A stretch of DNA of 64,000 nucleotides from a virus, in IMG/VR virus record IMGVR_UViG_3300049027_000140, positions 34,116 through 98,115 of that record; one strand, given 5' to 3'. A model generated the notes under the pieces. The model was given only the letters and a program-made list of their open reading frames with translations. It searched no databases and was not told where the DNA came from. Position 1 is the stretch's first letter. Every line of letters begins with the position of its first letter. This document shows, piece after piece, positions 7,813 through 16,049 of the stretch. The position numbers and the translations under genes were made by a program.

Positions 7813-8037
7813 ATGATGAACGACCCGATTCCAATGCTCATCTGGTGTCCGCTATGCAAGGAGCGCCACATCGACCGCGGCGAGTTCGCCACGAAGCCGC
7901 ATCACACGCATTCGTGTCAGGGCTGCGGGCTGACGTGGAGACCGGCGGTCGTGGCGACGGTGGGCGTCCAGTACCTGCCAGGCTTCAAGGACGAAGATTG
8001 GCACACGGAGAAGAAGCCGGCCGCGTCGGAGACGTAG
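7813..8037 (+). CDS. Zinc-finger protein (CPLC...CQGC type)
   Basis: A 74-residue protein with WCPLCKERHID (about residues 11-21) and HSCQGCGLTW, giving two CxxC pairs separated by a GEFATKPHHTH segment. I have seen this arrangement in small phage zinc-finger proteins with RHID and HHTH elements, usually of unknown function in replication regions. ATG at 7813 follows GGAGAG. DNA or RNA binding is inferred from the motif only. Confidence 0.75.
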   Translation: MMNDPIPMLIWCPLCKERHIDRGEFATKPHHTHSCQGCGLTWRPAVVATVGVQYLPGFKDEDWHTEKKPAASET

Positions 8038-8078
8038 AACAAAAAAATGAGCGCGTCGCGAGTCGCTACGGAGCCAAG

Positions 8079-8303
8079 ATGGCAATCGTCGTGAAGTGGC
8101 GCAAGGACGGGACTTACCTCAGCGGTTTCTACTCGTCGCGCAAAGGTCCGCGCTTAGCCTGGAGCCGAAAGCAGTCGGAGGCGATGCTGTTTGCGACCGC
8201 CCAAGGCGCGAAAGACTGCGTGAAGGGACACCTGGGACGGTGGGGATTCATGCGAGCGCAGGTCGCGCTCGTCCGCCTCGTGCCCAAGAAGCGCGCCGCG
8301 TGA
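8079..8303 (+). CDS. Small basic hypothetical protein, 74 aa
   Basis: Very Lys/Arg-rich with an N-terminal beta segment (MAIVVKWRKDGTYLSGFYSS) and a helical C-terminal half ending KKRAA. Start ATG at 8079 has only a weak upstream purine stretch. The composition suggests nucleic acid binding, but no fold is recognised. It overlaps the next gene by four bases. Confidence 0.6.
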   Translation: MAIVVKWRKDGTYLSGFYSSRKGPRLAWSRKQSEAMLFATAQGAKDCVKGHLGRWGFMRAQVALVRLVPKKRAA

Positions 8304-8503
8304 CCCTCCTCGCCTCGCGCTACCCGCACCTCTCCCCTGCGCACCTTGCCGATGCGGAGGAGCAGTTCCAGGCGATGCGGGCGGCGCTGAACGAGCGGAA
8401 CGGCCGCGGGCTCGGGCCGAGGCGGAGCGACGGGTGGCTGGCGGAGATGGCGGTGGATGCCGCGTTGCGGGGTGTGAAGGTGGGGTGGTTGTGGGGCGGG
8501 TGA
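8300..8503 (+). CDS. Small hypothetical protein, 67 aa
   Basis: GTG start inside the previous stop. A helical protein with SRYPHLSPAHLADAEEQFQAMRAAL and a Gly/Trp-rich end (VKVGWLWGG). No family is recognised. Confidence 0.55.
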   Translation: MTLLASRYPHLSPAHLADAEEQFQAMRAALNERNGRGLGPRRSDGWLAEMAVDAALRGVKVGWLWGG

Positions 8504-8508
8504 GGAGG

Positions 8509-9081
8509 ATGATCGTGAGACACAAGGAGTTCATGGTGTCGCTGGTAGACGGCTCGCACTTCACGACGCGCGAGGTTGAGCCCCGCATCCGGACGGCGTT
8601 CGGGAAGGAGTTCGTCCCAGCAATCGAAGCCGCAAACCCGGGTGCAATCCAGGTGCTCGCCGACGAGCTGACCAAGCTGATTCAGCGCAAAGGTCGCGCG
8701 GTGGCCGAGGCCGGCGTCAACGAGTACGTCAAGGAGGCGTGCTCAGACCTGCGCGATCGGTACAACCGGGCGATCGAGGAGGCCGACGCGGAGCGTGCTG
8801 CGCTCGCCGCGGAACGCCTCCGCCTGAGCCAGTCCGACCCGCGGTTCGCATGGGCGGAGGAGCGGATCGCTGCGCTCATGGAGGAAGCGAAAGGCTCGCG
8901 CGACCGATACGCACTCCAGCAGGCAATCCGTAGCTCTGGCCTCATTGCCTTCGCTGCACTCGGGGGCACGTCCGTCGGGGCACACGCCCCGCAGCCGACC
9001 CAGGCGAGGTCCTCGTACGAGGACGATGAGGACTGGGGGAGCGAGTCGCCCAACGGCTCTTGCTGCCCGGGGGACGCATGA
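8509..9081 (+). CDS. Hypothetical helical protein, 190 aa
   Basis: GAGGAGG lies directly before ATG 8509; the in-frame GTG at 8515 has the better spacing and may be the true start. The central 100 residues are charged helices (for example EEADAERAALAAERLRLSQ), followed by a short hydrophobic stretch (SSGLIAFAALGGTSVGAH) and an acidic Ser-rich tail ending SCCPGDA. It could be a coiled-coil scaffold or an adaptor. Function is unknown. Confidence 0.7.
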   Translation: MIVRHKEFMVSLVDGSHFTTREVEPRIRTAFGKEFVPAIEAANPGAIQVLADELTKLIQRKGRAVAEAGVNEYVKEACSDLRDRYNRAIEEADAERAALAAERLRLSQSDPRFAWAEERIAALMEEAKGSRDRYALQQAIRSSGLIAFAALGGTSVGAHAPQPTQARSSYEDDEDWGSESPNGSCCPGDA

Positions 9082-9617
9082 AGAGCGCCCACGCCGACCC
9101 CCTCGCCCCCTCCCCCGCGGCCTCGCCGGAGCAGCGGGAGGCGTGCCCTCCTCCGGACGACCCCCGGTTCGTCGAGTTCGACCGGATGGCGACGATGGCG
9201 CTGGCCGAGCCGGATCCAGGCGGCGACTGCCTCCGGTGCCACCTGCCGATGCGGCGACCGGACCGCGGCGACGGCGAGGATGCGACGCCGCTGTGCCACG
9301 CCTGCGCGCAGGAGGTCCTCGCGACGCTCGCGACGGCGGTGCTCGCGCTGTCGGCCGAGGTGCGGAGGCTGAGGGAGCGGGAGACGACGGCCGCGCGCGA
9401 TCGGGCGATCGGTTTGCTGGTCAGACATGGGTGGCTCGCGGCGGCTCAAGCGCTGGCCTCGGGCGCGGCTTCCGCGGCAACGATCGCGCGGCGGCTGAGG
9501 CGCAGCGAGCTGCTGCTCTGCGAGCCGGGGAACGAGGACCGCGCGTGCATTGCCGCAGTGGAGGCGCTGGCGTCCGTGGAGCCGCCGCAGGCGGGAGAGG
9601 AGCGGGAGGATGGTTGA
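9078..9617 (+). CDS. Zinc-ribbon-containing hypothetical protein, 179 aa
   Basis: Residues about 50-76 carry CLRCHLPM and CHACAQ, two CxxC pairs with a Gly/Asp-rich loop, a plausible zinc ribbon. The rest is Ala-rich helix, including an HTH-like run (HGWLAAAQALASGAASAATIARRLRR). The gene overlaps the next by eight bases. A nucleic-acid-binding role is possible but not shown. Confidence 0.65.
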   Translation: MKSAHADPLAPSPAASPEQREACPPPDDPRFVEFDRMATMALAEPDPGGDCLRCHLPMRRPDRGDGEDATPLCHACAQEVLATLATAVLALSAEVRRLRERETTAARDRAIGLLVRHGWLAAAQALASGAASAATIARRLRRSELLLCEPGNEDRACIAAVEALASVEPPQAGEEREDG

Positions 9618-10251
9618 TGTGCGAGCTGAACCGATCGGGCTGCTGGCCACGACAACAGGGAAGGTCGCCGGCTTCGTTTGCGGCGCATGCCGCTGCACCA
9701 CCATGGGCATGTTCCCGAGCGGCTACCTCGGCACCGAGGATGAGCGCCTCGCCGCCGCGCGGCAGACCGCCGTGGAGCACTGCGAGCCGAAGCTCTGCCC
9801 GTGCGGTGCCGAGCGCGAGCGGAACTACACGGTGTGCGCCACGTGCCGGCAGCAGCAATGGGCGGCGGAGCACGAAGCGAAAGAGGTGGCCGCCTTCGAG
9901 CGCGCCGAGAAGGTCAAAGCCTCGGACTGGACCGGCGAATACGTGTGGAGCGAGCGCTTCGAGGAGATCTTCGACAGCATCTCCGAGCTGCTCGGCCGGT
10001 ACGAGGACGAGGGGGAGGAGCCGCCCGACTACGTGTGGGAGTGCGAGGAGGAGGTGCTCGCGCTGGACGCCGAGGACATCCTCCACAACGCGCTGGAGCG
10101 GGAGGGCGCGACCTACATGATGGAGCACATCCCGCCCGTGGTGCTCGACGACCTCAAGAAGGCGCTGGACGACTGGGCGAAGAAGCACCCGGTGAAGTGG
10201 TGGGTCGAGGCGAACCGGCGAGCGGTGGTGCTGATCACGGAGGAAGGGTGA
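9610..10251 (+). CDS. Cys-rich hypothetical protein, 213 aa
   Basis: ATG at 9610 follows GAGCGGGAGG. The N-terminal third has three Cys clusters (CGACRC, CPCGAERE, CATCRQQ), which could bind two zinc ions. The C-terminal two thirds is acidic and Trp/Glu-rich (YVWECEEEVLALDAEDIL). Function unknown. Confidence 0.7.
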   Translation: MVDVRAEPIGLLATTTGKVAGFVCGACRCTTMGMFPSGYLGTEDERLAAARQTAVEHCEPKLCPCGAERERNYTVCATCRQQQWAAEHEAKEVAAFERAEKVKASDWTGEYVWSERFEEIFDSISELLGRYEDEGEEPPDYVWECEEEVLALDAEDILHNALEREGATYMMEHIPPVVLDDLKKALDDWAKKHPVKWWVEANRRAVVLITEEG

Positions 10252-10496
10252 TGGCGAGCAACATCCAGTCGTTCTTCGGGTTCCCCGCCGCCGACCCGTG
10301 GCCTCGGACGTGCGGCGTCCCCGGCCCGCGCGGCCTCACCTGCGTCCGGCCGCACCGTCACCGCGGCGATCACCGGGTCGAGGTGGAGGGCCCGCCGCTC
10401 GCCTGCGACGTGTGCAGCGCCCGGGCCGGCGAGGACTGCGCCGACCCGAAGGCGTGCCGCGCGGCTCGCGAGCAACTGATGGCGGTGGCCACGTGA
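10251..10496 (+). CDS. Small zinc-binding-like protein, 81 aa
   Basis: Residues 52-69 read CDVCSARAGEDCADPKAC, a four-Cys cluster. The middle contains a His-rich loop (RPHRHRGDHR). TGATG coupling to the previous gene supports the start. Function unknown. Confidence 0.65.
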   Translation: MASNIQSFFGFPAADPWPRTCGVPGPRGLTCVRPHRHRGDHRVEVEGPPLACDVCSARAGEDCADPKACRAAREQLMAVAT

Positions 10497-11065
10497 CGAC
10501 CGATCTCCTCCCCGAGCTCCGCTCCCTCCTCGCCGCGCAGCCGCCCGGCTCTGGTGCCCACGACACGCTGGAGAGAGCCGTCGCTGAGATCGAGCGCCTC
10601 CGCTCCCGCCGTAGCTTCCAGGAGCAGGTAGCCGAGTTCCACCGCGCGCTGGACTTCCCGGTGCGGGAGACGCCGACGGTGCCCGGGGACGACGAGGTGC
10701 GGCTGCGGGCGCGGCTCATCGCTGAAGAGGCCTTCGAGGTGCTAGCGGCGATGTTTCCGAAGGAGCGCTGGATCTCGTGGTACCGCGGCGTGCGCGAGGT
10801 CATCGATCGGGCGCACGTCGACGTGTACCTCCCCGCGCTGGCCCACGAGCTCGCCGATCTCCACTACGTCACGAGCGGCACGGCGGTGCAACTCGGGATC
10901 GGCGAGGGCGCCGTGCTGGCCGAGGTCCACCGCGCCAACTGCGAGAAGCGCGGAGGCGGGAAGGATGCAGGGGGCAAGGCGCTGCGCCCCGCGAACTGGC
11001 GCCCGGCCGACGTTGCCGCCGTGCTGCGCGCGCAGGGGTGGGACGGCGGCGAGGAACCGCGATGA
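10493..11065 (+). CDS. MazG-like nucleotide pyrophosphohydrolase
   Basis: The all-alpha NTP pyrophosphatase pattern is visible. AEEAFEVLAAM supplies the first acidic pair of the EExxE type and HELADLHYVTSG supplies the ExxD metal ligands about 50 residues later. Proteins of this family hydrolyse nucleoside triphosphates to monophosphate and pyrophosphate; phage versions are proposed to alter nucleotide or alarmone pools. The 190-residue length fits one catalytic unit with an N-terminal helix. It starts at GTG overlapping the upstream gene. The substrate cannot be inferred. Confidence 0.8.
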   Translation: MTTDLLPELRSLLAAQPPGSGAHDTLERAVAEIERLRSRRSFQEQVAEFHRALDFPVRETPTVPGDDEVRLRARLIAEEAFEVLAAMFPKERWISWYRGVREVIDRAHVDVYLPALAHELADLHYVTSGTAVQLGIGEGAVLAEVHRANCEKRGGGKDAGGKALRPANWRPADVAAVLRAQGWDGGEEPR

Positions 11066-11319
11066 GCGAGCCCCGTTGTTCTTTCTGCGGCGTCACCCCG
11101 TCCTTCCCGCATCGCCGCCGCCCGTTCGTCTGGCAGGACGTCGCTGGCCGGCTGGTCTGCGACGAGGACTGCGCTGGGCTGGAGCGGGCGCGGCAGCCGG
11201 CTCAGCCGGTGCTGCTGGAGTACGCCGAGGTGGACGGGTGGTGGGGTCTACGGGGTGGCGTCGAGTACGTCGGCCCGTTCGAGAGCCGGGAGCGTCTACA
11301 GGACGTCATCGCGTGGTGA
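11062..11319 (+). CDS. Small zinc-type protein, 85 aa
   Basis: CSFCGVTP near the start and CDEDC at about 34 make a possible zinc site with a beta strand between them (VWQDVAGRLV). The C-terminal half is beta-rich (VEYVGPFESRERLQDVI). ATGA overlap with the MazG-like gene. Function unknown. Confidence 0.65.
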   Translation: MSEPRCSFCGVTPSFPHRRRPFVWQDVAGRLVCDEDCAGLERARQPAQPVLLEYAEVDGWWGLRGGVEYVGPFESRERLQDVIAW

Positions 11320-11330
11320 GGAGCAAGGAC

Positions 11331-11687
11331 ATGACCGAGCAACAGCGGATCGAGGCGACGGAGGCAGCGCTGCGGGCGGCGTGCGTGGAGGCGCGGGAGC
11401 AGGGGCTCGTGCTGGTGCGGGAGTCGCCCGGCGTGACGGTGGCCGGCGTCTTCGTCGGCTGCTGCGCGTGGACCGCGCTCGGCCTGACCGCGGACGCAGA
11501 GGCGGAGCTTCCGGAGGTCGACGCGCCCGAGTATGACGCCATCGAGCACGGCTGGGACGGGGAGCGCGCCATCGCCGAGCGCGACGGGTTGCCCATGCCC
11601 TGGTTCGGCATCGGCGCGAGGCTGGCGGCGGAGTTCCAGCCGGTGGCGGCGAGCGCGCTGGAGGCGGGGCGATGGCGAGGCCGCTGA
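11331..11687 (+). CDS. Hypothetical protein, 118 aa
   Basis: ATG follows GTGAGGAGCAAGGAC. Composition is acidic, with a predicted helix (1-33) and a beta-rich segment (VLVRESPGVTVAGVFVGCCAW). No family is recognised. It overlaps the next gene by sixteen bases. Confidence 0.65.
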   Translation: MTEQQRIEATEAALRAACVEAREQGLVLVRESPGVTVAGVFVGCCAWTALGLTADAEAELPEVDAPEYDAIEHGWDGERAIAERDGLPMPWFGIGARLAAEFQPVAASALEAGRWRGR

Positions 11688-12037
11688 GCACGGACCCCGA
11701 TGTGCTGAGGATGAAGCCGATGGTGCTGCGCCTGCTGGAGGCGACGCCCGGAGCTTGGATGTCATACGGGGAGATCGACCGGCTGCTGCCGTCGTCCGGG
11801 CATAGGGAGTCCGCCGACGTACTCCTCGCCATCTGCGACCTCGCCGACGAGGCGAAGATCGAGCACCTGCGCCGCCCTAGCGACGGCGAGGACGTCTACC
11901 GTGCGCTGCGCCCGAACCCGGACGCGGACATGTCGAGGCGGGTGAGCGTGCTCGAGGCCGAACTCCAGAGCGCGCTGAAGCGGCTCGCGGATCTGGAGCG
12001 CGAGGTGGAGCACCTGACGACGCCGAGGAGCGGGTGA
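11672..12037 (+). CDS. Winged-helix-like protein with C-terminal coiled coil
   Basis: A 121-residue protein. Residues 17-80 follow a winged-helix order: MVLRLLEATPGAWMSYGEI, a recognition-like helix, then IEHLRRPSDGEDVYRAL as a wing. Residues 86-115 form a coiled coil (LEAELQSALKRLADLEREVE), suggesting a dimeric DNA-binding regulator. Its target is unknown. It lies just before the macro-domain gene. Confidence 0.65.
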   Translation: MARPLSTDPDVLRMKPMVLRLLEATPGAWMSYGEIDRLLPSSGHRESADVLLAICDLADEAKIEHLRRPSDGEDVYRALRPNPDADMSRRVSVLEAELQSALKRLADLEREVEHLTTPRSG

Positions 12038-12549
12038 TGCCCGAGATCCTCCTCTCCCCCGGCGACATCTTCGCCAGCGGCTGCGAGGCGCTGGTCAACC
12101 CGGTCGACACCACGGCCGCCATGGGTGCCGGCCTCGCGCTGGCGTTCACCAAGCGCTTCTCGCAGCAGACGACGTGGTACCGCGAGCACGCCCGCCGCGG
12201 GTTCGCTGAGGCCGGCAGCGTCTACCACGTGCTGCCGCGCCGAGACGAGGAGAGGCTCTCCGCCGCGCGCTGGGTGCTGGAGCGGCACAGGGCCGGCGGA
12301 CGCGCGCAGCCGCTCGTGCTGTTCGCCACGACCAAGGCGTCGTGGAAGAAACCCTCCGACCTCCGCTGGGTCATCGGCTGCTGCCAGGCGCTCGTGGACG
12401 TGGTGGCCGAGCTCGGCATCCGGTCGATCGGCATCCCGGCGCTGGGCTGCGGCGAGGGAAAGCTCTCCTGGACCGACGTGCGCCCGCTGCTGCTCGGCGC
12501 GGCGCAGCAGATGCAGTGCGAGCGCGTGGTGGTGTTTGAGCCAAGGTGA
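12037..12549 (+). CDS. Macro domain protein (ADP-ribose-binding)
   Basis: A 170-residue single macro domain. Signature pieces are LSPGDIFASGCEALVNPV (6-23, ADP-ribose adenine loop), MGAGLALAF (substrate loop, about 29-37) and IPALGCGEGKLSW near the end (distal phosphate loop). Family members bind or hydrolyse ADP-ribose adducts or ADP-ribose-1''-phosphate. In a phage this could remove ADP-ribose from targets modified by host toxins or defence enzymes, which is inference. ATG 12037 was preferred; GTG at 12034 is in frame and also possible. Confidence 0.88.
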   Translation: MPEILLSPGDIFASGCEALVNPVDTTAAMGAGLALAFTKRFSQQTTWYREHARRGFAEAGSVYHVLPRRDEERLSAARWVLERHRAGGRAQPLVLFATTKASWKKPSDLRWVIGCCQALVDVVAELGIRSIGIPALGCGEGKLSWTDVRPLLLGAAQQMQCERVVVFEPR

Positions 12550-12578
12550 TTGCGGATCTGCCCGACAGACATCATATT
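12550..12578 (+). promoter_or_regulatory. Candidate promoter of the sigma factor gene
   Basis: TTGCGG (12550-12555), a 17-base spacer and CATATT (12573-12578) stand in an AT-rich patch that is rare in this sequence. An AGGA follows at 12580-12583, just before the ATG at 12588. It would give the sigma gene a separate transcript start. Confidence 0.4.
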
Positions 12579-12587
12579 AGGATATCG

Positions 12588-13412
12588 ATGCAGCTGCCAA
12601 TTGGACGCCGGTTGAAGCACAGCGACATCACGCCGGAGATGGAGACCGAGCTTGCGCGCCAGTGTCAGGCTGGCGACACGCGAGCCGGTGCCGCTCTGGT
12701 CATGGCGAACGAGCCCATGATCTACAAGTTCGTGCGGCGGTACTTTCGCAAAGGCGTCCGGACCGAGGACATCATGCAGGCGGCGCGGTTTGGGTTCTAC
12801 CGCGGGATCTTACGATTCGACCCGGCCGTGGGCGCTCGGCTCACGACCTATGCGCTCTACTGGGCGAGGAACGAGGCGGTCGACGCACTCCAGGGCGAGG
12901 GGCCCACGATCCGCATCCCGCGGCACGTCTTCGACGCGATCTACAAGTCGGCGAAGACCGGAGAGGCACTGGATGAGGAGACGGCCGAGGCGGCGCGGCT
13001 GCTGACCACGCCGAGCCTCGACATCCCGGTGCGCAGGGACGGGTCCACGCGCGGCGACCTCGAGGTGAACCCGATGCCGGGCCCAGAAGCATCGGCCGAG
13101 GCCGACGACGCCCAGCGACGCCGCCGGGAGCTCATCCAGCGGGCGCTGACGTGGCTGACCGATCGGGAGCGCGAGATCGTCGAGCGTCGGTTCTGCGAGG
13201 AGCCGGAGAGCTACGAAGCGATCGGCGCCTCGCTCGGCTTCACGAAGCAGAGGACCGAGCAGATCATGAAACGCGCGCTGCCGAAGCTCGACCGGGCCGT
13301 GCGGCGCGTGATGGCGAAGGACGACTGGATGCTCTGGGGCGCGCGCGGGCCGCTGAAGCCGCTTGGGGAGACGGCGAGGGGCGAAGCGGAGAGCGTGGAG
13401 GTGGCGAGGTGA
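12588..13412 (+). CDS. Sigma-70 family RNA polymerase sigma factor
   Basis: Expected to direct RNA polymerase to phage promoters. Region 2 spans about residues 37-101, with FDPAVGARLTTYALYWARNE matching the core-binding and -10 recognition helices. Region 4 spans about 182-240 (LTDREREIVERRF, then ASLGFTKQRTEQI as the -35 HTH). Region 1.1 is absent; the 274-residue length is like alternative factors. I chose ATG 12588, which has AGGA upstream and an AT-rich promoter-like patch; GTG at 12546 overlaps the macro gene and would add 14 residues. The next gene is also sigma-like. Confidence 0.9.
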   Translation: MQLPIGRRLKHSDITPEMETELARQCQAGDTRAGAALVMANEPMIYKFVRRYFRKGVRTEDIMQAARFGFYRGILRFDPAVGARLTTYALYWARNEAVDALQGEGPTIRIPRHVFDAIYKSAKTGEALDEETAEAARLLTTPSLDIPVRRDGSTRGDLEVNPMPGPEASAEADDAQRRRRELIQRALTWLTDREREIVERRFCEEPESYEAIGASLGFTKQRTEQIMKRALPKLDRAVRRVMAKDDWMLWGARGPLKPLGETARGEAESVEVAR

Positions 13413-14173
13413 GCGACGACGAGCAGCAAGACAGCGACCTCCCGCAGCGCCCCCGCGCGCGCGGCGACTGCGCCGGCGGTGCGCGCCCGTGTCCGTACGT
13501 CTCGTGCCGGCACCACCTCTACCTGGACGTGCCGCGCGGTGGGAGCGGCTTCCGGTTGACCCACCCTGACCTGGAGCCGTGGGAGCTCGAGGAGACGTGC
13601 TCGCTCGACGTGGCCGATCGCGGCGGTGGCACGCTGGAGGACGTGGCCGCGGTGATGAGCGTGACCCGCGAGCGCATCCGCCAGATCGAAGAGCTGGCGC
13701 TGCGTCGGCTCCGTCCGATCGCGAACAGGGCGCTGAGCGACGATCTGCCAGCTCCACGCCGGGCGGCTCCCGTGGTGGCCCCGGTGCGACGCCTGCCGGT
13801 CCTCGCCCCGCCTCGGCCGCGCCCGGCCCTCATCGAAGCTCCGCGCGCTGAGCCGGTGGCGCCTCCGGTCGCGCCCGTTGAGGTCGAGGGTGCCCGCGAG
13901 GCGCCGCCCGCGCCTGTGGCCGAGCCGGAGCCCGTCAGTGCGCCGCTCCTGCCTGCGCCCCCTGCGGCCGTCGAGCCGCCCGCGCGCCCCGTTGTCCGGC
14001 GGCAGGTCTTCGGCACCATCGACGCCATCCCACCTGCTCCACCGGAACCGCCGCCGACAGGGCTGACGCCCGCCGAGATCCAGGCGGCCCGGATCGCGCG
14101 GATGCGCCCGCTGCGGCCACCGACGCGGAAGCCCGCCGGCGACGACGCATGGCCGCTCCGGGAGCGCGCATGA
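13409..14173 (+). CDS. Sigma-region-4-like DNA-binding protein with Cys/His segment
   Basis: A 254-residue protein. [14 protein letters not shown] (about 28-41) is followed by a helical linker with [12 protein letters not shown] sigma-region-4 type HTH comes next ([20 protein letters not shown], about 75-94). The remaining 150 residues are Pro/Ala-rich and probably disordered, ending in a basic region. I have seen the first two parts joined in myxobacterial proteins, where the role is unclear. It lacks region 2, so it is unlikely to be a full sigma factor. It may modulate the adjacent sigma factor or bind -35 elements on its own. GTG start overlaps the sigma gene. Confidence 0.8.
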   Translation: MSDDEQQDSDLPQRPRARGDCAGGARPCPYVSCRHHLYLDVPRGGSGFRLTHPDLEPWELEETCSLDVADRGGGTLEDVAAVMSVTRERIRQIEELALRRLRPIANRALSDDLPAPRRAAPVVAPVRRLPVLAPPRPRPALIEAPRAEPVAPPVAPVEVEGAREAPPAPVAEPEPVSAPLLPAPPAAVEPPARPVVRRQVFGTIDAIPPAPPEPPPTGLTPAEIQAARIARMRPLRPPTRKPAGDDAWPLRERA

Positions 14174-14397
14174 CCGACCAGAAGAAAGCTTCCGACGACC
14201 AGAAGGATCTTTCTCCCGTGCTGGACGCCGCTCGGCGTCGCCGGATGCGGGAGGCCGCGGAGAGGACGCGGTTCTTCAGTGACTGGAGCGGCCAGCTCGG
14301 CGGCATGCTCTCGTCCTGCCTCGACGCGCTGGAGCAGACGGAGCGGGAGCGCGACGTGCTGCGGGAGAGGCTCGCGGCGGCGGAAAGGGGCGCCTGA
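14170..14397 (+). CDS. Small helical protein, 75 aa
   Basis: Highly charged and helical; residues 49-75 form a coiled coil ([19 protein letters not shown]). ATGA overlap with the upstream gene. No family is recognised. Confidence 0.6.
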   Translation: MTDQKKASDDQKDLSPVLDAARRRRMREAAERTRFFSDWSGQLGGMLSSCLDALEQTERERDVLRERLAAAERGA

Positions 14398-14398
14398 G

Positions 14399-14818
14399 AT
14401 GCCCTGCTATCGCGTGAACGTGAAGCCGATGACGCTGTGGGACGCGAAGGAAGCGGCCGGCTCCCAGCATGGCTGGAAGCGGAAGCGCCCCAAGCCAGGG
14501 CAAGGTCACCCGGGGCACCCGGACCTGTGGCCGGAGGAGGTCGCGACAGAGCGATCCGAGATCCTCCCGGGCGGGACATTCATCATGTGCGGCGATCTCG
14601 GGCCACACTGCTCCGATCCGTCATGCGGCGCCGTCGGCGACAACCTCTGCGACTGGCCGATGGGCCGCGGGAAGACGTGTGACCTGCCGCTCTGCGACGA
14701 GCACGCGCGCGAGATCGGTATGGACCGGCACCTGTGCCCGGTTCACCACCCGATGTGGGTCAAGGCGGCCGGCGTCGAGCGCGTGAACCCGTGGCCGCCC
14801 CCGCCGAGGAAGCGATGA
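14399..14818 (+). CDS. Multi-zinc protein, 139 aa
   Basis: The C-terminal two thirds contain a series of Cys and His residues: [29 protein letters not shown] and CPVHH. This could hold two zinc ions. The segment [23 protein letters not shown] is shared in style with small phage and plasmid proteins of unknown function. The N-terminal part starts with [23 protein letters not shown] or RNA contact is possible but unproven. Confidence 0.7.
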   Translation: MPCYRVNVKPMTLWDAKEAAGSQHGWKRKRPKPGQGHPGHPDLWPEEVATERSEILPGGTFIMCGDLGPHCSDPSCGAVGDNLCDWPMGRGKTCDLPLCDEHAREIGMDRHLCPVHHPMWVKAAGVERVNPWPPPPRKR

Positions 14819-15135
14819 CCCGCACGCTCGACTGGAGCACCGGCACCTTCAGCAACTTCGCGGGCGAGCCACTCACCATGGAGAAGCTCGCGGCCCCGAT
14901 CGAGGCCTTCCGCCCGCCGGAGCCGTCTGTCGAAGCGCTGGAGCAAGCCTCTTTCCTCGGCTTCTTCGCCTTCGGCGTCCCCTGCTGCGCCGGCTGGGAT
15001 GGTCGCCGCATCCGCGTGGTGGCGCTTGAGCCCGTCAGCCGGCTCGACCTCAACGTCGCCCGGATGAAGCTGCGGCGGTGGTACCCCGAGCTGGCCGAGG
15101 TGGTCGAGCTGGCGGCGGCGGGGAGGTGGCGGTGA
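14815..15135 (+). CDS. Hypothetical protein, 106 aa
   Basis: ATGA overlap start. Globular, with a hydrophobic core segment around FLGFFAFGVPCCAGWDG and a C-terminal helix (LNVARMKLRRWYPELAEVVEL). No membrane anchor is convincing and no family is recognised. Confidence 0.6.
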   Translation: MTRTLDWSTGTFSNFAGEPLTMEKLAAPIEAFRPPEPSVEALEQASFLGFFAFGVPCCAGWDGRRIRVVALEPVSRLDLNVARMKLRRWYPELAEVVELAAAGRWR

Positions 15136-15830
15136 GCCAGCTCGACCTGTTCGGCCTGACCGTCCGCGTCCCGCCGGCCCTGTGCCCGCCTGCGCTGAGA
15201 GCTGCCGAGCGGCGCCCCGTCCCCGCACCGCCACCGGAGACATCCGTTGCCACCTCGCCCGCCGTAGCGCTCGCGCTCGATCTCCGGGAGAGCCTCGACT
15301 ACAACGACGGGCCGGGGACCACGGTCGCGAGCTACAGCCTGACCCTGCGCAACCCGCACTGGGGCGAGTGGTGCCGCGCCGGCTTGTGGGTCTCGGTCGA
15401 GCGGCATTTCGGCACGCGCCCCCACCGCTGGATGGCCGAGGTGTACCTGGAGCTCCCGGACGAGGCCCGCACGTGGTGGAAGGCGCACGAGATCTTCGCC
15501 AGTCAGGACGAGGCCGCGGCGGAGGCGGCCGCGATGGCGCTGGCGGCGCGCGCGATGCTGGAGGCGGCGATCCGCGGCGAGCCGGTGGAGACGCCAGGGC
15601 GGCGACGGCAGCGGGCCGCGGAGGCCCACGCGGGCGCCCTGCCAGAGGTCCAGGCGGCGGCGAGGAAGGTGGCCGCGGAGCGCGCCGCGCGGGACGCGAT
15701 CGGCGCTGGCAACGACGGGTACCCCGAGGCACACCGACGCTACCTCGCCGCGAAGGACGCCGTCGATGGGCTGCGACGTCGCGCCGTGCAGGCGTTCTGC
15801 GAGGCGCACACGTGGCGGGAGTTCGTGTGA
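15132..15830 (+). CDS. Hypothetical protein, 232 aa
   Basis: GTG start. An N-terminal Pro-rich segment contains SQLDLFG, a short motif of the QxxLxLF type that can bind the sliding clamp; this is a suggestion only. The middle (about 50-130) is beta-rich with Trp residues (VASYSLTLRNPHWGEW), and the C-terminal third is a long Ala-rich helix. It is coupled to the next gene, whose QQLSLFS is another clamp-motif-like string. Confidence 0.6.
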   Translation: MSQLDLFGLTVRVPPALCPPALRAAERRPVPAPPPETSVATSPAVALALDLRESLDYNDGPGTTVASYSLTLRNPHWGEWCRAGLWVSVERHFGTRPHRWMAEVYLELPDEARTWWKAHEIFASQDEAAAEAAAMALAARAMLEAAIRGEPVETPGRRRQRAAEAHAGALPEVQAAARKVAAERAARDAIGAGNDGYPEAHRRYLAAKDAVDGLRRRAVQAFCEAHTWREFV

Positions 15831-16042
15831 TGGGAGGGCAGTTGTTGCGGAACGCGCAACAACTCAGCCTCTTCAGCGCCTCCAGCATCGGCCACCTGCT
15901 GGTCGAGCCCATCGACGGCGTGCCTGGCTGGCCGTGGTGCGTCCACGGCTCGGCGCCGCACTCGGCCTGGATCGAGCTCTACAAGAGCCGCGAGGAGGCC
16001 GAGGCGGACGCGCGGGCGATGCTGGAGCGCGGGCGGAGGTAG
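15830..16042 (+). CDS. Small hypothetical protein, 70 aa, last gene of the rightward operon
   Basis: ATG overlaps the previous stop (TGATG). The sequence begins MGGQLLRNAQQLSLFSASS; QQLSLF fits the QxxLxLF clamp-binding consensus, as does SQLDLFG in the gene upstream. The C-terminal part has a beta hairpin and a helix. It faces the leftward genes and ends about 210 bases before a terminator-like hairpin. Confidence 0.6.
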   Translation: MGGQLLRNAQQLSLFSASSIGHLLVEPIDGVPGWPWCVHGSAPHSAWIELYKSREEAEADARAMLERGRR

Positions 16043-16049
16043 AGCCGGT

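Noticed and set aside
12546-12587. GTG start for the sigma factor
   Set aside because: ATG 12588 has AGGA and an AT-rich promoter-like patch upstream; the added 14 residues are not typical of sigma factors. It is not fully excluded.
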